NCBI GenBank assembly: GCA_021773135.1 | Contig: JAJFKP010000048.1 | Span: 1-64,000, forward strand | Length of the DNA: 64,000 nucleotides | Reading direction: 5' to 3' | From: Woeseiaceae bacterium | Lineage (GTDB): Bacteria > Pseudomonadota > Gammaproteobacteria > Steroidobacterales > Woeseiaceae | In this document: positions 36,423-44,397 of the stretch, in pieces | Position numbering within the stretch: position 1 is the stretch's first letter | Layout of the letters: each line of letters starts with the position of its first letter | Made by a program: the position numbers and the translations under genes | The notes under the pieces: generated by a model | What the model was told of the DNA's origin: nothing | Database searches by the model: none | Seen by the model: the letters and a program-made list of their open reading frames with translations, nothing else

Positions 36423-36776
36423 CTAAGCGTCGGTGGCTGTCCGGCCTTTCGCCGGACTCAGGGACCAGAGCTTCTCGAGGTTGTAGAACTCCCTGACGCG
36501 CGGCAGCATCACGTGAACGAGCGTGTCGCCCAGGTCCAGCAGGACCCATTCGCTGCCGCTCTCACCCTCGATGCCCACCGGACGATGACCTGCCGCTTTG
36601 GATTTCTCGGCAACCGCATCGGCAAGCGCATTGACGTGTCGATTGGACGTGCCACTGGCTACAACCATGTAGTCCGTAACCGTTGTCAGGTCACGAACAT
36701 TCAACCGCACAATATCTTTACCCTTTACCTCTTCTAGCGCATCAACCACTAATTGGCTAAGTTGTTCACTGTTCAT
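36423..36776 (-). CDS. rsfS: Ribosomal silencing factor RsfS
   Basis: A 117-residue DUF143 protein that binds L14 and blocks subunit joining in starvation. Family features: LVVDALEEVKGKDIVRLNVRDLTTVTDYMVVASGTSNRHV and the end DLGDTLVHVMLPRVREFYNLEKLW. It lies between nadD and rlmH, as in most proteobacteria. Confidence 0.95.
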   Translation of the reverse strand: MNSEQLSQLVVDALEEVKGKDIVRLNVRDLTTVTDYMVVASGTSNRHVNALADAVAEKSKAAGHRPVGIEGESGSEWVLLDLGDTLVHVMLPRVREFYNLEKLWSLSPAKGRTATDA

Positions 36777-36805
36777 TCATTATTCCGTTCAAATAAGAAA
36801 TCTGG

Positions 36806-37465
36806 TTAAGCAGGTGTGTCACCTGTACTTTCAGTCGGTGCCGTCGCGTAGCAGTTCGTTGCTTCGATTACATCCCGTACGGCGTCCGGGAGCAGGAAGC
36901 GGGGATCTCGTCCCACCGCAACAAGCTCACGAATTTCGGACGACGATATCTCGAGCTGCGTCACATCGTGAATATAGATCTGGCCGGCTTTCGCCTGATG
37001 CAGGTCGCCGATTCTGTGCGTACCCCGATCTGCAAGCAGCTCACCCAGCGGACCCATGTCCGGCGCGCGCCAGCCGGGACGATGCGCCACGACGATATGC
37101 GCCAGTTGCAAAATTTCCCGCCAGTGATACCACTTTGGCAAACTCAGAAACGCGTCCATGCCAATTATCAAACCGATCGGGCGCAGTGGATATTCGCTGC
37201 GCAGCGCTGCCAGCGTGTCAACCGAATAGGACGGGCCATCTCGCTGCAATTCGCGATCATCAACGACAAATCCGTGCTGTGCCTCGGTTGCAACCCGCAC
37301 CATTTCGAGACGCATGGGTGCATCCGCGATAGGTGTCGCACGGTGTGGCGGATTTCCACACGGCATAAAACGGACTTCATCGAATCGCAGTGCCTGCAAC
37401 ATTTCAAACGCGGTGCGCAGATGCCCGTAATGAATCGGGTCGAAGGTACCGCCAAATATTCCCAT
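36806..37465 (-). CDS. nadD: Nicotinate-nucleotide adenylyltransferase
   Basis: A 219-residue enzyme making deamido-NAD from nicotinate mononucleotide and ATP. The nucleotidyltransferase motif GTFDPIHYGHL is at residues 6-16, followed by FMPCGNPPHR, and ISSSEIRELVAVGRDPRFLLPDAV near the end (ISSSxIR motif). The start is ATG 37465; the upstream extension enters holA. Confidence 0.95.
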   Translation of the reverse strand: MGIFGGTFDPIHYGHLRTAFEMLQALRFDEVRFMPCGNPPHRATPIADAPMRLEMVRVATEAQHGFVVDDRELQRDGPSYSVDTLAALRSEYPLRPIGLIIGMDAFLSLPKWYHWREILQLAHIVVAHRPGWRAPDMGPLGELLADRGTHRIGDLHQAKAGQIYIHDVTQLEISSSEIRELVAVGRDPRFLLPDAVRDVIEATNCYATAPTESTGDTPA

Positions 37466-37490
37466 TGGGCTCAAAATATTACTCCGTGTG

Positions 37491-38510
37491 TCAGGCGGCG
37501 CGTGCGCCGCCAGCGGCGAGTTCCATGACGATTCGTGTTGCCAACTGCCAGGGATCACCGCGTTGCTGGCCTTTTGCCGCTGCATCCGCCGTCCGCGTCA
37601 GCTTGAGGAAACGATAAAAATCTGCAGTTTGATGGCGGCTTACGCAGGCCCGCACCAATGCCTGCCTGTTCTGCCAAACACCGGCTTTGCGCATGCCGGC
37701 GCTCAGGTCCATTCCTGACCGCACGTAGTCGGACAGACCCGCCAGCATGCGCAGTTCGCGCGTCAACGCCCACATTACAATCACCGGCTCGACACCTTCG
37801 ATCCTGACACCGGCCAGGATCCGTATTGCGCGCGCTGCGTTGCCGCTGACGGCAGCATCTACCAGCTTGTAGACATCAAATCGACTTGAATCGGCCACGG
37901 CAGCGTCGGCATCAACTGCGGTAACCGGCCCCTCACCATGTAATAGTCGCAGCTTCTCGATTTCCTGTTGCGCCGCGAGCATATTTCCTTCGACCCTGTC
38001 GGCGATCAATCGCACCGCATCCCGATCCGGCAACAACCCCGCGCGGCGCATCCGTGCATTTATCCAGGCCGGTAATTCCCTGGGCGCCACCGGCCAGAGC
38101 TGAATCGACGCGCCGCGCGTGTCCAGCGCACGTACCCACTTGGTTTTCTGGGCGTTCCGATCCAGCTTTGGGGCACTAACGATAAACAACAGGTCATCCC
38201 CCGCACAATTTGCAAACTCGGCGATGGCTGCACTGCCTTTCACTCCTGGCTTGCCCGTCGGCAAGCGGAGCTCAACAATACGTTTCTCGGCAAACAGGGA
38301 AAGATTGCTGCCGGAATTTGCCAGCTCGCCCCAGTCGAATCCGGTCGCCTGGACAAACAAATCCCGGCTGCCGAACCCACTGTCACGTGCACTGGCGCGA
38401 ATCTCATCCAGCGCCTCCTGAACCAGCAGCGGCTCATCGCCGCTGACCAGGTAACACGGGCACAAGGATTTACTAAGATGCGTCGACAGCTGATTCGCGT
38501 TTATTTTCAC
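37491..38510 (-). CDS. holA: DNA polymerase III subunit delta
   Basis: A 339-residue clamp-loader subunit that opens the beta clamp. It starts MKINANQLSTHLSKSLCPCYLVSGDEPLLVQEALDEIR in the family manner, with the beta-binding hydrophobic region SGSNLSLFAEKRIVELRLP and the C-terminal collar domain. It is followed by nadD. In most relatives lptE lies directly upstream; here a 5.4-kb block intervenes. Confidence 0.93.
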   Translation of the reverse strand: MKINANQLSTHLSKSLCPCYLVSGDEPLLVQEALDEIRASARDSGFGSRDLFVQATGFDWGELANSGSNLSLFAEKRIVELRLPTGKPGVKGSAAIAEFANCAGDDLLFIVSAPKLDRNAQKTKWVRALDTRGASIQLWPVAPRELPAWINARMRRAGLLPDRDAVRLIADRVEGNMLAAQQEIEKLRLLHGEGPVTAVDADAAVADSSRFDVYKLVDAAVSGNAARAIRILAGVRIEGVEPVIVMWALTRELRMLAGLSDYVRSGMDLSAGMRKAGVWQNRQALVRACVSRHQTADFYRFLKLTRTADAAAKGQQRGDPWQLATRIVMELAAGGARAA

Positions 38511-38574
38511 GCAGGAAACTGGAATTTCATGGGCAGTGGATGATACTCGCGAACCTGCAAGTCGTCATAATCAT

Positions 38575-38835
38575 TCATCGCCCGTCGAGTTGTTCGAGTG
38601 CCACAGCTTCACCCTCGATGAGCACTGGAATGCCGTCGTCCACCGGATAAATTGTTTTGCCATCGTCCGTAACCAGTGCCTCTTTGAGTGTATGGTCCAG
38701 TTTGGCGCCGTCACGGTTGACAAGTTCCCCGGCCTGAATAGCCGCGTTGACGGCCGCAAGGAGGTCCTTGCGAGCGAGCGACAGGCCCTTGTGGGTGATC
38801 GGACAGCATAATATTGAAAGCAATTTCTTGTCCAT
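38575..38835 (-). CDS. Trm112/YcaR family small protein
   Basis: An 86-residue protein of the Trm112 family. It starts MDKKLLSILCCPITHKGL, has the family break VNRDGAKLDHTL, and ends with YPVDDGIPVLIEGEAV. Related bacterial proteins (YcaR) have one zinc-ribbon half; only two adjacent cysteines remain here, so metal binding is doubtful. The start is ATG 38835; TTG 38850 is possible. It is divergent from the MerC gene across a Zur-like box. Confidence 0.82.
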   Translation of the reverse strand: MDKKLLSILCCPITHKGLSLARKDLLAAVNAAIQAGELVNRDGAKLDHTLKEALVTDDGKTIYPVDDGIPVLIEGEAVALEQLDGR

Positions 38836-38880
38836 CGTGATAGTTAGCAAATCCTTATATTACAACAACTTGTTTCGCAT

Positions 38881-38899
38881 AATGTTATGTTATACCATT
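38881..38899. promoter_or_regulatory. Zur-like zinc operator
   Basis: AATGTTATGTTATACCATT matches the gammaproteobacterial Zur consensus AATGTTATANTATAACATT at 16 of 18 defined positions. It lies between the divergent Trm112-like gene (46 bases away) and the MerC-family gene (85 bases away). A Zur gene is not in the window. Confidence 0.6.
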
Positions 38900-38983
38900 A
38901 CAAAACAGACTCAGGAAAGGGTGCAGCGCCGGCTCGTGATGCACCACATTTGATTCCTTCCCCGAGCATAGCCGCAAGCGCAA

Positions 38984-39385
38984 ATGGATAACAGTTCCAG
39001 ACAGAAAGCAATCCTTGACAAGGTCGCCGTTGGTCTCTCGGGCCTGTGCCTGCTGCACTGCCTGTTGTTGCCCTTTGTCGTCGCCGTGCTGCCCTTCCTG
39101 GGGCAATTTGGAAACAATCACTTTCACGCCGAATTATTGCTTTTCGTCGTGCCGGTAAGCGTTATCGCGCTTGGCGTTGGCTATCGTCGCCATCACCGTG
39201 TCGCAGTGCTGGTCTTTGGCGCGGTGGGCCTGATAATACTAGCCGTAGGCGGCACTTACGTACATGACGCCTACGGTGAAATGGCAGACCGCGCGATGAC
39301 CGTCACCGGCTCAATCATTCTTGCATTCACCCACTTCAAGAATTTCCGCCTTGCCAAGAAAGATTTGCTGCTAATTTCGCAGTGA
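38984..39385 (+). CDS. MerC-family membrane protein
   Basis: A 133-residue inner-membrane protein with four predicted helices. The first has the MerC signature GLSGLCLLHCLLLPF with C22 and C26. MerC proteins import mercury in resistance operons, but chromosomal stand-alone members like this one lack mer neighbours. The Zur-like box upstream suggests a link to zinc. Its last 15 bases overlap the convergent membrane protein gene. Function is inferred. Confidence 0.82.
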   Translation: MDNSSRQKAILDKVAVGLSGLCLLHCLLLPFVVAVLPFLGQFGNNHFHAELLLFVVPVSVIALGVGYRRHHRVAVLVFGAVGLIILAVGGTYVHDAYGEMADRAMTVTGSIILAFTHFKNFRLAKKDLLLISQ

Positions 39386-40408
39386 TGCCAGCAGATCGTG
39401 CCGCTGGAATTTTGTTGCAAGTTCGATGGCATGCTGACGATCCGCCGCGGCCGGTTTCCATAGCGGGTTGGCGTGAATGCAGGTAGACAGCAGTTTGAGT
39501 GCCTGCGACTCCTGTTCATGATGCAACAGGTGTGACAGATAAGTCTGTGCATAGAACAACGCGGCGTCTTTGGATTCCCATTTCATCATCTCGCCAAAAA
39601 ACCATGCGGAGGCTGCATGCACATCGGACTCTTTTTTGATCCAGTCGAAAATGTGCGCAAACCCGCCATCGCGATTGCCACGACTGATGAACCCGTACGC
39701 GTGATTAGCGACCTGCTGACGATTTGTTTCCAGATCGCGGGCTATTTTGTCCTTTGCTACCCCGCCCGTTGCCTCGATATACACGTCCACCGCCAGATCT
39801 CTTGAGTGCAGCAAGGCGCCCGTGAGCGTAAACAGCAGCAATGTCTGGTAGCTGGTTCCCAGGTCAATCAGGAAAAATGGCGTGCCGTTCGCGGCGAGCA
39901 GGTAAAGGATGCCGGTTATGCCGATAATTATTGCCGGTACCATCAGGTAGTCTGCGCCGCAGACGCGCAGCATGCGGGTGATTGCCATTGGATTAAGACT
40001 TTCATTCGGCGAATGGGTGATAGCGAGAATACCGAGTGACGCCGGCGCGATGACGAGAATCAGGAAGCCGAATATTTTCGCCGCCCAGGCGTATTGCGTT
40101 CCTTCCAGCCAGATCCCGGACCAGATTAGCAGTGCCAGCAATATCAAAGGGGTCAGCGTCCACAGGCTGTCGGCAGGAGCAAACATTTCCACGCTGGGGA
40201 CAGGTGCCGGCCTGCCGTTCGCCCGCTCCTCAAGTAATGCCAGCAGGTACCGAAAGTAAGCGGGGGCGAGCAGAACGAGCAGCCAGATGCCGATGAGTCC
40301 CGCTTTCGCGACAAGCAAGAACAGCAACCAGAAGAAAAGCATCGCGAAAACAATGGTCAGGTTGGTAAGCGGATAGACGATTTCCCGCAGTATTTCAGGC
40401 AGCTTCAT
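39371..40408 (-). CDS. Polytopic membrane protein with helical C-terminal domain
   Basis: A 345-residue protein. Residues 1-210 have about six membrane helices. The last 130 residues are soluble and helical, with repeat-like segments ([62 protein letters not shown]) that suggest a tetratricopeptide-like fold. I do not recognise a characterised family. Its start overlaps the end of yidD by 14 bases, so it is probably translated with the yidD-sufE-cysS group. Confidence 0.75.
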   Translation of the reverse strand: MKLPEILREIVYPLTNLTIVFAMLFFWLLFLLVAKAGLIGIWLLVLLAPAYFRYLLALLEERANGRPAPVPSVEMFAPADSLWTLTPLILLALLIWSGIWLEGTQYAWAAKIFGFLILVIAPASLGILAITHSPNESLNPMAITRMLRVCGADYLMVPAIIIGITGILYLLAANGTPFFLIDLGTSYQTLLLFTLTGALLHSRDLAVDVYIEATGGVAKDKIARDLETNRQQVANHAYGFISRGNRDGGFAHIFDWIKKESDVHAASAWFFGEMMKWESKDAALFYAQTYLSHLLHHEQESQALKLLSTCIHANPLWKPAAADRQHAIELATKFQRHDLLASLRN

Positions 40409-40655
40409 CGTGCTGCTTCTCTTCGGCCGGCACGGGATCGAATCCGGACCCGCCCCAGGGATGGCAGCGGCAGATGCGCTTCAACGCCAGCCATCCGCCC
40501 TTGATGCCGCCGTGCGTGCGCAGTGCTTCACTCGCGTAGTCAGAGCAGCTGGGCTCGAATCGACAGTTCACGCCCAGCAGGGGCGAAATTGCGGTGCGAT
40601 ACAGCCACACTAATCCGAGCAGCGGAAGTGCAAGCACTTTGCTGATAAAAGACAT
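40395..40655 (-). CDS. yidD: Membrane protein insertion efficiency factor YidD
   Basis: An 86-residue membrane-associated protein. Family motif: [31 protein letters not shown] with three cysteines, then [23 protein letters not shown]. It helps YidC insertion. It is normally encoded between rnpA and yidC near the origin; here it lies between sufE and a membrane protein gene. The start is ATG 40655, one base after the sufE stop. Confidence 0.93.
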   Translation of the reverse strand: MSFISKVLALPLLGLVWLYRTAISPLLGVNCRFEPSCSDYASEALRTHGGIKGGWLALKRICRCHPWGGSGFDPVPAEEKQHDEAA

Positions 40656-40656
40656 G

Positions 40657-41079
40657 TCAGGCGGCCTCGACGGCCTCTCTTGCAAAGGCATGTATCGCTT
40701 TCAGCATCGCGGCCAGGCCGTTGCTGCGAGTTGGACTCAGGTGCTGCTCAAGCTGTAATGCGGCAACAAAATCAACTGGCGTAGCAATGATGTCCTGGGG
40801 TTTTCGATCGCTGTAGATGCGCAGCAGTACGGCGATCAATCCGGATACGATCGCCGCATCACTGATTGCCTCGAAATGCAGTCGATCATTCTTGAGCTCG
40901 GCAACAAACCAGACCTGTGACTGGCATCCTTTGATTTTGTTAGCTTCGTTTTTCGCTGCCTCCGGAAAATCGGGCAGACGACGACCCAGATCGATGATGT
41001 ATTGATATCGGTCCATCCAGTCATCAAAAAACTGAAACTCCTCGACTAAAGCGGCCTGCGCTTCCTCTACCTCGTTCAT
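40657..41079 (-). CDS. sufE: SufE-family cysteine desulfurase activator
   Basis: A 140-residue protein of the SufE/CsdE family, which accepts sulfur from a SufS-type desulfurase on Cys52 in [10 protein letters not shown]. The rest, with [18 protein letters not shown] and [17 protein letters not shown], fits the family. No suf cluster is nearby, so the partner enzyme is unknown; CsdE is an alternative name. Overlaps the cysS stop by 4 bases. Confidence 0.92.
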   Translation of the reverse strand: MNEVEEAQAALVEEFQFFDDWMDRYQYIIDLGRRLPDFPEAAKNEANKIKGCQSQVWFVAELKNDRLHFEAISDAAIVSGLIAVLLRIYSDRKPQDIIATPVDFVAALQLEQHLSPTRSNGLAAMLKAIHAFAREAVEAA

Positions 41080-42455
41080 TGGTTTCTGCGCCAGCGGGCT
41101 CCCGCGGGGCCATCCTCGATCGTAATTCCTGCTTCTGCGAGCTGATCACGAATGCTGTCCGCTGCCGCGAAATCGCGACTCGCCCGCGCCGCTTCCCGGC
41201 GCTTCAGCAGTGCGTCAATTTCATCCGCGGCGAGCCCGTCTTCTCCGTGCCCGGCGAACCATTTTTCCGGGTCCATTTGCAGAATGCCAAGCAGGTCTCC
41301 CGCAGACTGAATTTCAGCGGCAAGGCGCTGGCGCTCGTCGTCAGCGGCGGATTTATTCAATGTCCGTGCGAGGTCGAACATCTCTTTTAACGCCTTTGGC
41401 GTATTCAGATCGTCTTCGAGCGCGTCAATTACTGTTGCTGGAACGAAAGCTGACGCGCGCTGTTGTGCCGACAGTTCAACACCGCGGATGGCGCCGTAAA
41501 GTCGATCGAGCATGCTCCGCGCACCGTCAATGGCCGCGTCGGACCAGTCCAGTGGCTGGCGATAATGCGCGCCAAGCAGGGCAAGTCGAATCACTTCACC
41601 GGGCACCGACTTGACGAGGTCGTGCACGAGCAACACGTTACCCAGTGACTTGGACATTTTTGTGCTGTCGATGCTGAGAAAGCCGTTGTGCAGCCAGTAT
41701 CGGGCAAACGGAGCGCCGTCATGAGCACAGGTACTTTGCGCCAACTCGTTTTCATGGTGCGGGAAGACAAGGTCCTGCCCCCCGGCGTGAATGTCGATTG
41801 TTTTGCCCAGGTGTTTCTCCGCCATTGCCGAGCACTCGATATGCCAGCCGGGCCGACCGCGGCCCCACGGGGAATCCCAGCCCGGCAGCTCCGCTGTAGA
41901 CGGTTTCCACAACACAAAGTCCTGCGCGGAGCGTTTGTAAGGTGCAACCTCGACGCGCGCGCCCGCAATCATTTCCCGAAGATCACGCTTCGACAGCTTG
42001 CCGTAGTCGGGATTCGCGCTTACATCGAACAACACATGAGCGTCTGCCTCGTAAGCGAAGCCCTTGTCGACAAGCGTTGTGATCATCTCGACCATTTCTT
42101 CAATGTGCTGCGTCGCGCGTGGCTCGATATCGGGCAGCTGCACGCCGAGCGCACCCATGTCGTCGTTGTAGGCCTTGATGAATCTTGCGGTTATTTCATC
42201 GATAGGCTTACCCGAGTCAACGGACGCTTTGTTAATTTTGTCATCGACATCTGTAATGTTGCGAGCAAACGTCAGTTTGTACGAGCGTCGCAGGAAACGG
42301 GCTAGTGTATCGAACACAACTGCCGGGCGGGCGTTGCCGATATGCGCAAAGTTATAGACCGTCGGACCGCAGAGGTACATCGTAACCTCGCCTTCTGTAA
42401 GGGGTTCGAAGGCGATTTTTCTGCCTTGCAGCGTGTCATGCAGAGAAAGTGTCAT
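41076..42455 (-). CDS. cysS: Cysteinyl-tRNA synthetase
   Basis: A 459-residue class I synthetase. It has the zinc-ligand and HIGH region LCGPTVYNFAHIGNARPAVVFD, WHIECSAMAEKHLG, the zinc-bound HHENELAQS and the KMSKSLGN signature. Length equals that of the Escherichia coli enzyme (461). First in an overlapping cysS-sufE-yidD group on the minus strand. Confidence 0.96.
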   Translation of the reverse strand: MTLSLHDTLQGRKIAFEPLTEGEVTMYLCGPTVYNFAHIGNARPAVVFDTLARFLRRSYKLTFARNITDVDDKINKASVDSGKPIDEITARFIKAYNDDMGALGVQLPDIEPRATQHIEEMVEMITTLVDKGFAYEADAHVLFDVSANPDYGKLSKRDLREMIAGARVEVAPYKRSAQDFVLWKPSTAELPGWDSPWGRGRPGWHIECSAMAEKHLGKTIDIHAGGQDLVFPHHENELAQSTCAHDGAPFARYWLHNGFLSIDSTKMSKSLGNVLLVHDLVKSVPGEVIRLALLGAHYRQPLDWSDAAIDGARSMLDRLYGAIRGVELSAQQRASAFVPATVIDALEDDLNTPKALKEMFDLARTLNKSAADDERQRLAAEIQSAGDLLGILQMDPEKWFAGHGEDGLAADEIDALLKRREAARASRDFAAADSIRDQLAEAGITIEDGPAGARWRRNQ

Positions 42456-42588
42456 GCGGTTGAAGCCATGTGCCGGTGAATTAATGGTTGTTGAATAGAC
42501 CTGACAATGGGCGCAATCATAACAGCGCGGAGATAAAAGCGTGCCGCCGATGTCGCAGGGTGTCTGCCTGGGTCGATTCCGACGGCAG

Positions 42589-43287
42589 TTAGAAACGCCC
42601 TTCGGACTTCGGCAGCCGCCCCTTGCGGCGCTTCGCTGCGACGCTCTGCGGTTCCTGGAAGGCGATTGCTTTCGCCTGGTAAGTATATTCGATGGTGCCT
42701 ATCAGCCACAGAAAGTAGCCGGACAGCTCAATAAACTCCTCTATGGCCAGCTTGACCACGCGATGGTAGTCGTCTGCGAGGATTGCCATCCACAGCGGCT
42801 CATGCCCGACCAGCGGAACGAATGCAAAAATTATCGTCGCGCCGGCGAATAACAATGTCATGCCAGGTGACGGCCACAGTCTGAACCAGGCAATGCGATA
42901 GCGGCGACGGTGACGATAGATATACGCAATCAGCAGAGCGAGCACGACGCCCAGCAACACCTGCCAGAAGTTGTCGGCGACATACAAATCGAGAAAGTAG
43001 TCAAGTTCTCGAATCAGGAATGCCAGCGCCATGCCACCGAACAGGAAAGCAAGCGGCCTCTGCGTAGGGCAATAGGTCGCGATCCAGGTATAGAGAAGTC
43101 CACAAACGCCGAGGATGCCAACCTGTATTAGTTCAACAGGCGAATACTCGCTGGTGCCGAGGGTATCGCCGGCGTCAACATAAACCTGCAGGTTAAGGCT
43201 ACCCGGCGCTGCAATCTCAAGCGCTGTCAACAACCAGGTCACGAGGCCGATGCCGAGCAAGTAGATAAGGTAGCGAAACGCGGCCAT
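42589..43287 (-). CDS. Integral membrane protein of unknown function
   Basis: A 232-residue protein with about seven predicted helices, a charged loop YRHRRRYR after the fourth or fifth, and a basic C-terminus QSVAAKRRKGRLPKSEGRF. Conserved-looking acidic and aromatic residues within helices (FLIRELDYFLDLYVADNFW; LAIEEFIELSGYFLWLIG) suggest a functional site. I do not recognise the family. The start is ATG 43287; the longer reading to 43344 adds non-hydrophobic residues. Confidence 0.75.
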   Translation of the reverse strand: MAAFRYLIYLLGIGLVTWLLTALEIAAPGSLNLQVYVDAGDTLGTSEYSPVELIQVGILGVCGLLYTWIATYCPTQRPLAFLFGGMALAFLIRELDYFLDLYVADNFWQVLLGVVLALLIAYIYRHRRRYRIAWFRLWPSPGMTLLFAGATIIFAFVPLVGHEPLWMAILADDYHRVVKLAIEEFIELSGYFLWLIGTIEYTYQAKAIAFQEPQSVAAKRRKGRLPKSEGRF

Positions 43288-43384
43288 TGATCGCCCTGGT
43301 AAGTTAGTCGCGAGAACAGTTTGCACAGTGCGCCGGCCAAGCACCAGCCATCGTTATACGTTCGATCGCAACTGGTTGATTTCT

Positions 43385-43903
43385 TTATGTTCCCCGCAAG
43401 CGAAATTCAGGGTTATCCGCACTATCCAGCAGCCCTTCCCTCTGCAACCAGGCCCGCGCATCTTCGGCGTCGGCCGCGAGCCAGCGTTTCGTGGTGCCGA
43501 GTCTGAAACTGTAACCCCAGGTGTCCATGTCCTGCATAAGCCGCTCGCGCCCGACACGCGGCAGATAATCCGCGAGCACAATTTGCAGGTAGCAAACGGC
43601 GGATTCCTCGAGATCATCTCCACCCGCGTCACGATGGAGCGTCGCGCGACGCTCGGGAGTCATGCAAATGATGTGGCAGACTTCGTGCAGCAGCGAATGA
43701 ATCGGAGTGTCGCGGCGGACAAAGACCTGGCGGCCGATGATTCCGGCCTCCGGGTCTCCCCAGAAGCTGCCTGAAATGGAAGTTTTGTCAGGAACCCGGG
43801 TAACGCGCAGATCGTATCGACTCAGAAGCGAGGCAATAGCCTCAGCGCTAATATCCGCAATCGTAAGGACCGCCTGTTTGTCGACTGGCTGACCCACAGA
43901 CAA
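43385..43903 (-). CDS. Putative HExxH metalloprotein
   Basis: A 172-residue soluble protein with H73-E74-V-C-H77 in HSLLHEVCHIIC followed by DDLEESAVCYLQ, where a Glu about 22 residues on is placed like the third ligand of gluzincins. This is a small zinc-peptidase-like core without signal peptide. I cannot name a family. It begins 14 bases after the lptE stop, in the same direction, so it is likely co-transcribed with leuS-lptE. Activity is inferred from the motif. Confidence 0.75.
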   Translation of the reverse strand: MSVGQPVDKQAVLTIADISAEAIASLLSRYDLRVTRVPDKTSISGSFWGDPEAGIIGRQVFVRRDTPIHSLLHEVCHIICMTPERRATLHRDAGGDDLEESAVCYLQIVLADYLPRVGRERLMQDMDTWGYSFRLGTTKRWLAADAEDARAWLQREGLLDSADNPEFRLRGT

Positions 43904-43917
43904 CTCAGTTCGCCCGA

Positions 43918-44397
43918 TCAGGTTGCGGAAAGCTGAATTAGAATTACCCGCACGAGATCGGCCACAATCGCTTCGCGCAGCAGCTGCTCTTCTTTTTCCT
44001 TGCCAAGTACTAAAGTCTCGTCCCAGATATAATCGCGGGTAAGCGTTTGTCGCTGTGTCTCGATAATGACCTTGTCGGCTGTTTCGACGTTGTAATTTAC
44101 GGTGTAATAAACTTCGAACTCTCGCGGAACATTGCGCGCCGAGACGGATAACACACGCTGTCCGGTTTCGTCGCCCTGAACAGCGAATATTGCGGTCGCG
44201 TCATGCGCGGAATCGACGATACTTACGCCCGCATTCCGCAAACCATCCCGGATACCGCGATAGAACAGACTATGACGATCTGTAGCCTCGATATAGGTTT
44301 TTTCCATTTCCGGCGGCAATGTTGCCGCACCGCGCAATTGAAAACCGCAGCCTGACAGCAGCAAAGTTGCCAAAATCGTTGCGCTTCTATACGACAA
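43918..44397 (-). CDS. lptE: LPS-assembly lipoprotein LptE
   Basis: A 159-residue outer-membrane lipoprotein that plugs the LptD barrel for lipopolysaccharide export. The lipobox LLLSGC is followed by [14 protein letters not shown], typical of LptE. The start is probably TTG 44397 (giving [17 protein letters not shown]), preceded by GGAAGG and overlapping the leuS stop by 11 bases. Upstream starts would extend it far into leuS. Position after leuS is conserved. Confidence 0.9.
   Translation of the reverse strand: MSYRSATILATLLLSGCGFQLRGAATLPPEMEKTYIEATDRHSLFYRGIRDGLRNAGVSIVDSAHDATAIFAVQGDETGQRVLSVSARNVPREFEVYYTVNYNVETADKVIIETQRQTLTRDYIWDETLVLGKEKEEQLLREAIVADLVRVILIQLSAT

Noticed and set aside
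38984-39385. Mercury resistance operon
   Set aside because: No merR, merT, merP or merA is nearby; only one MerC-family gene is present.
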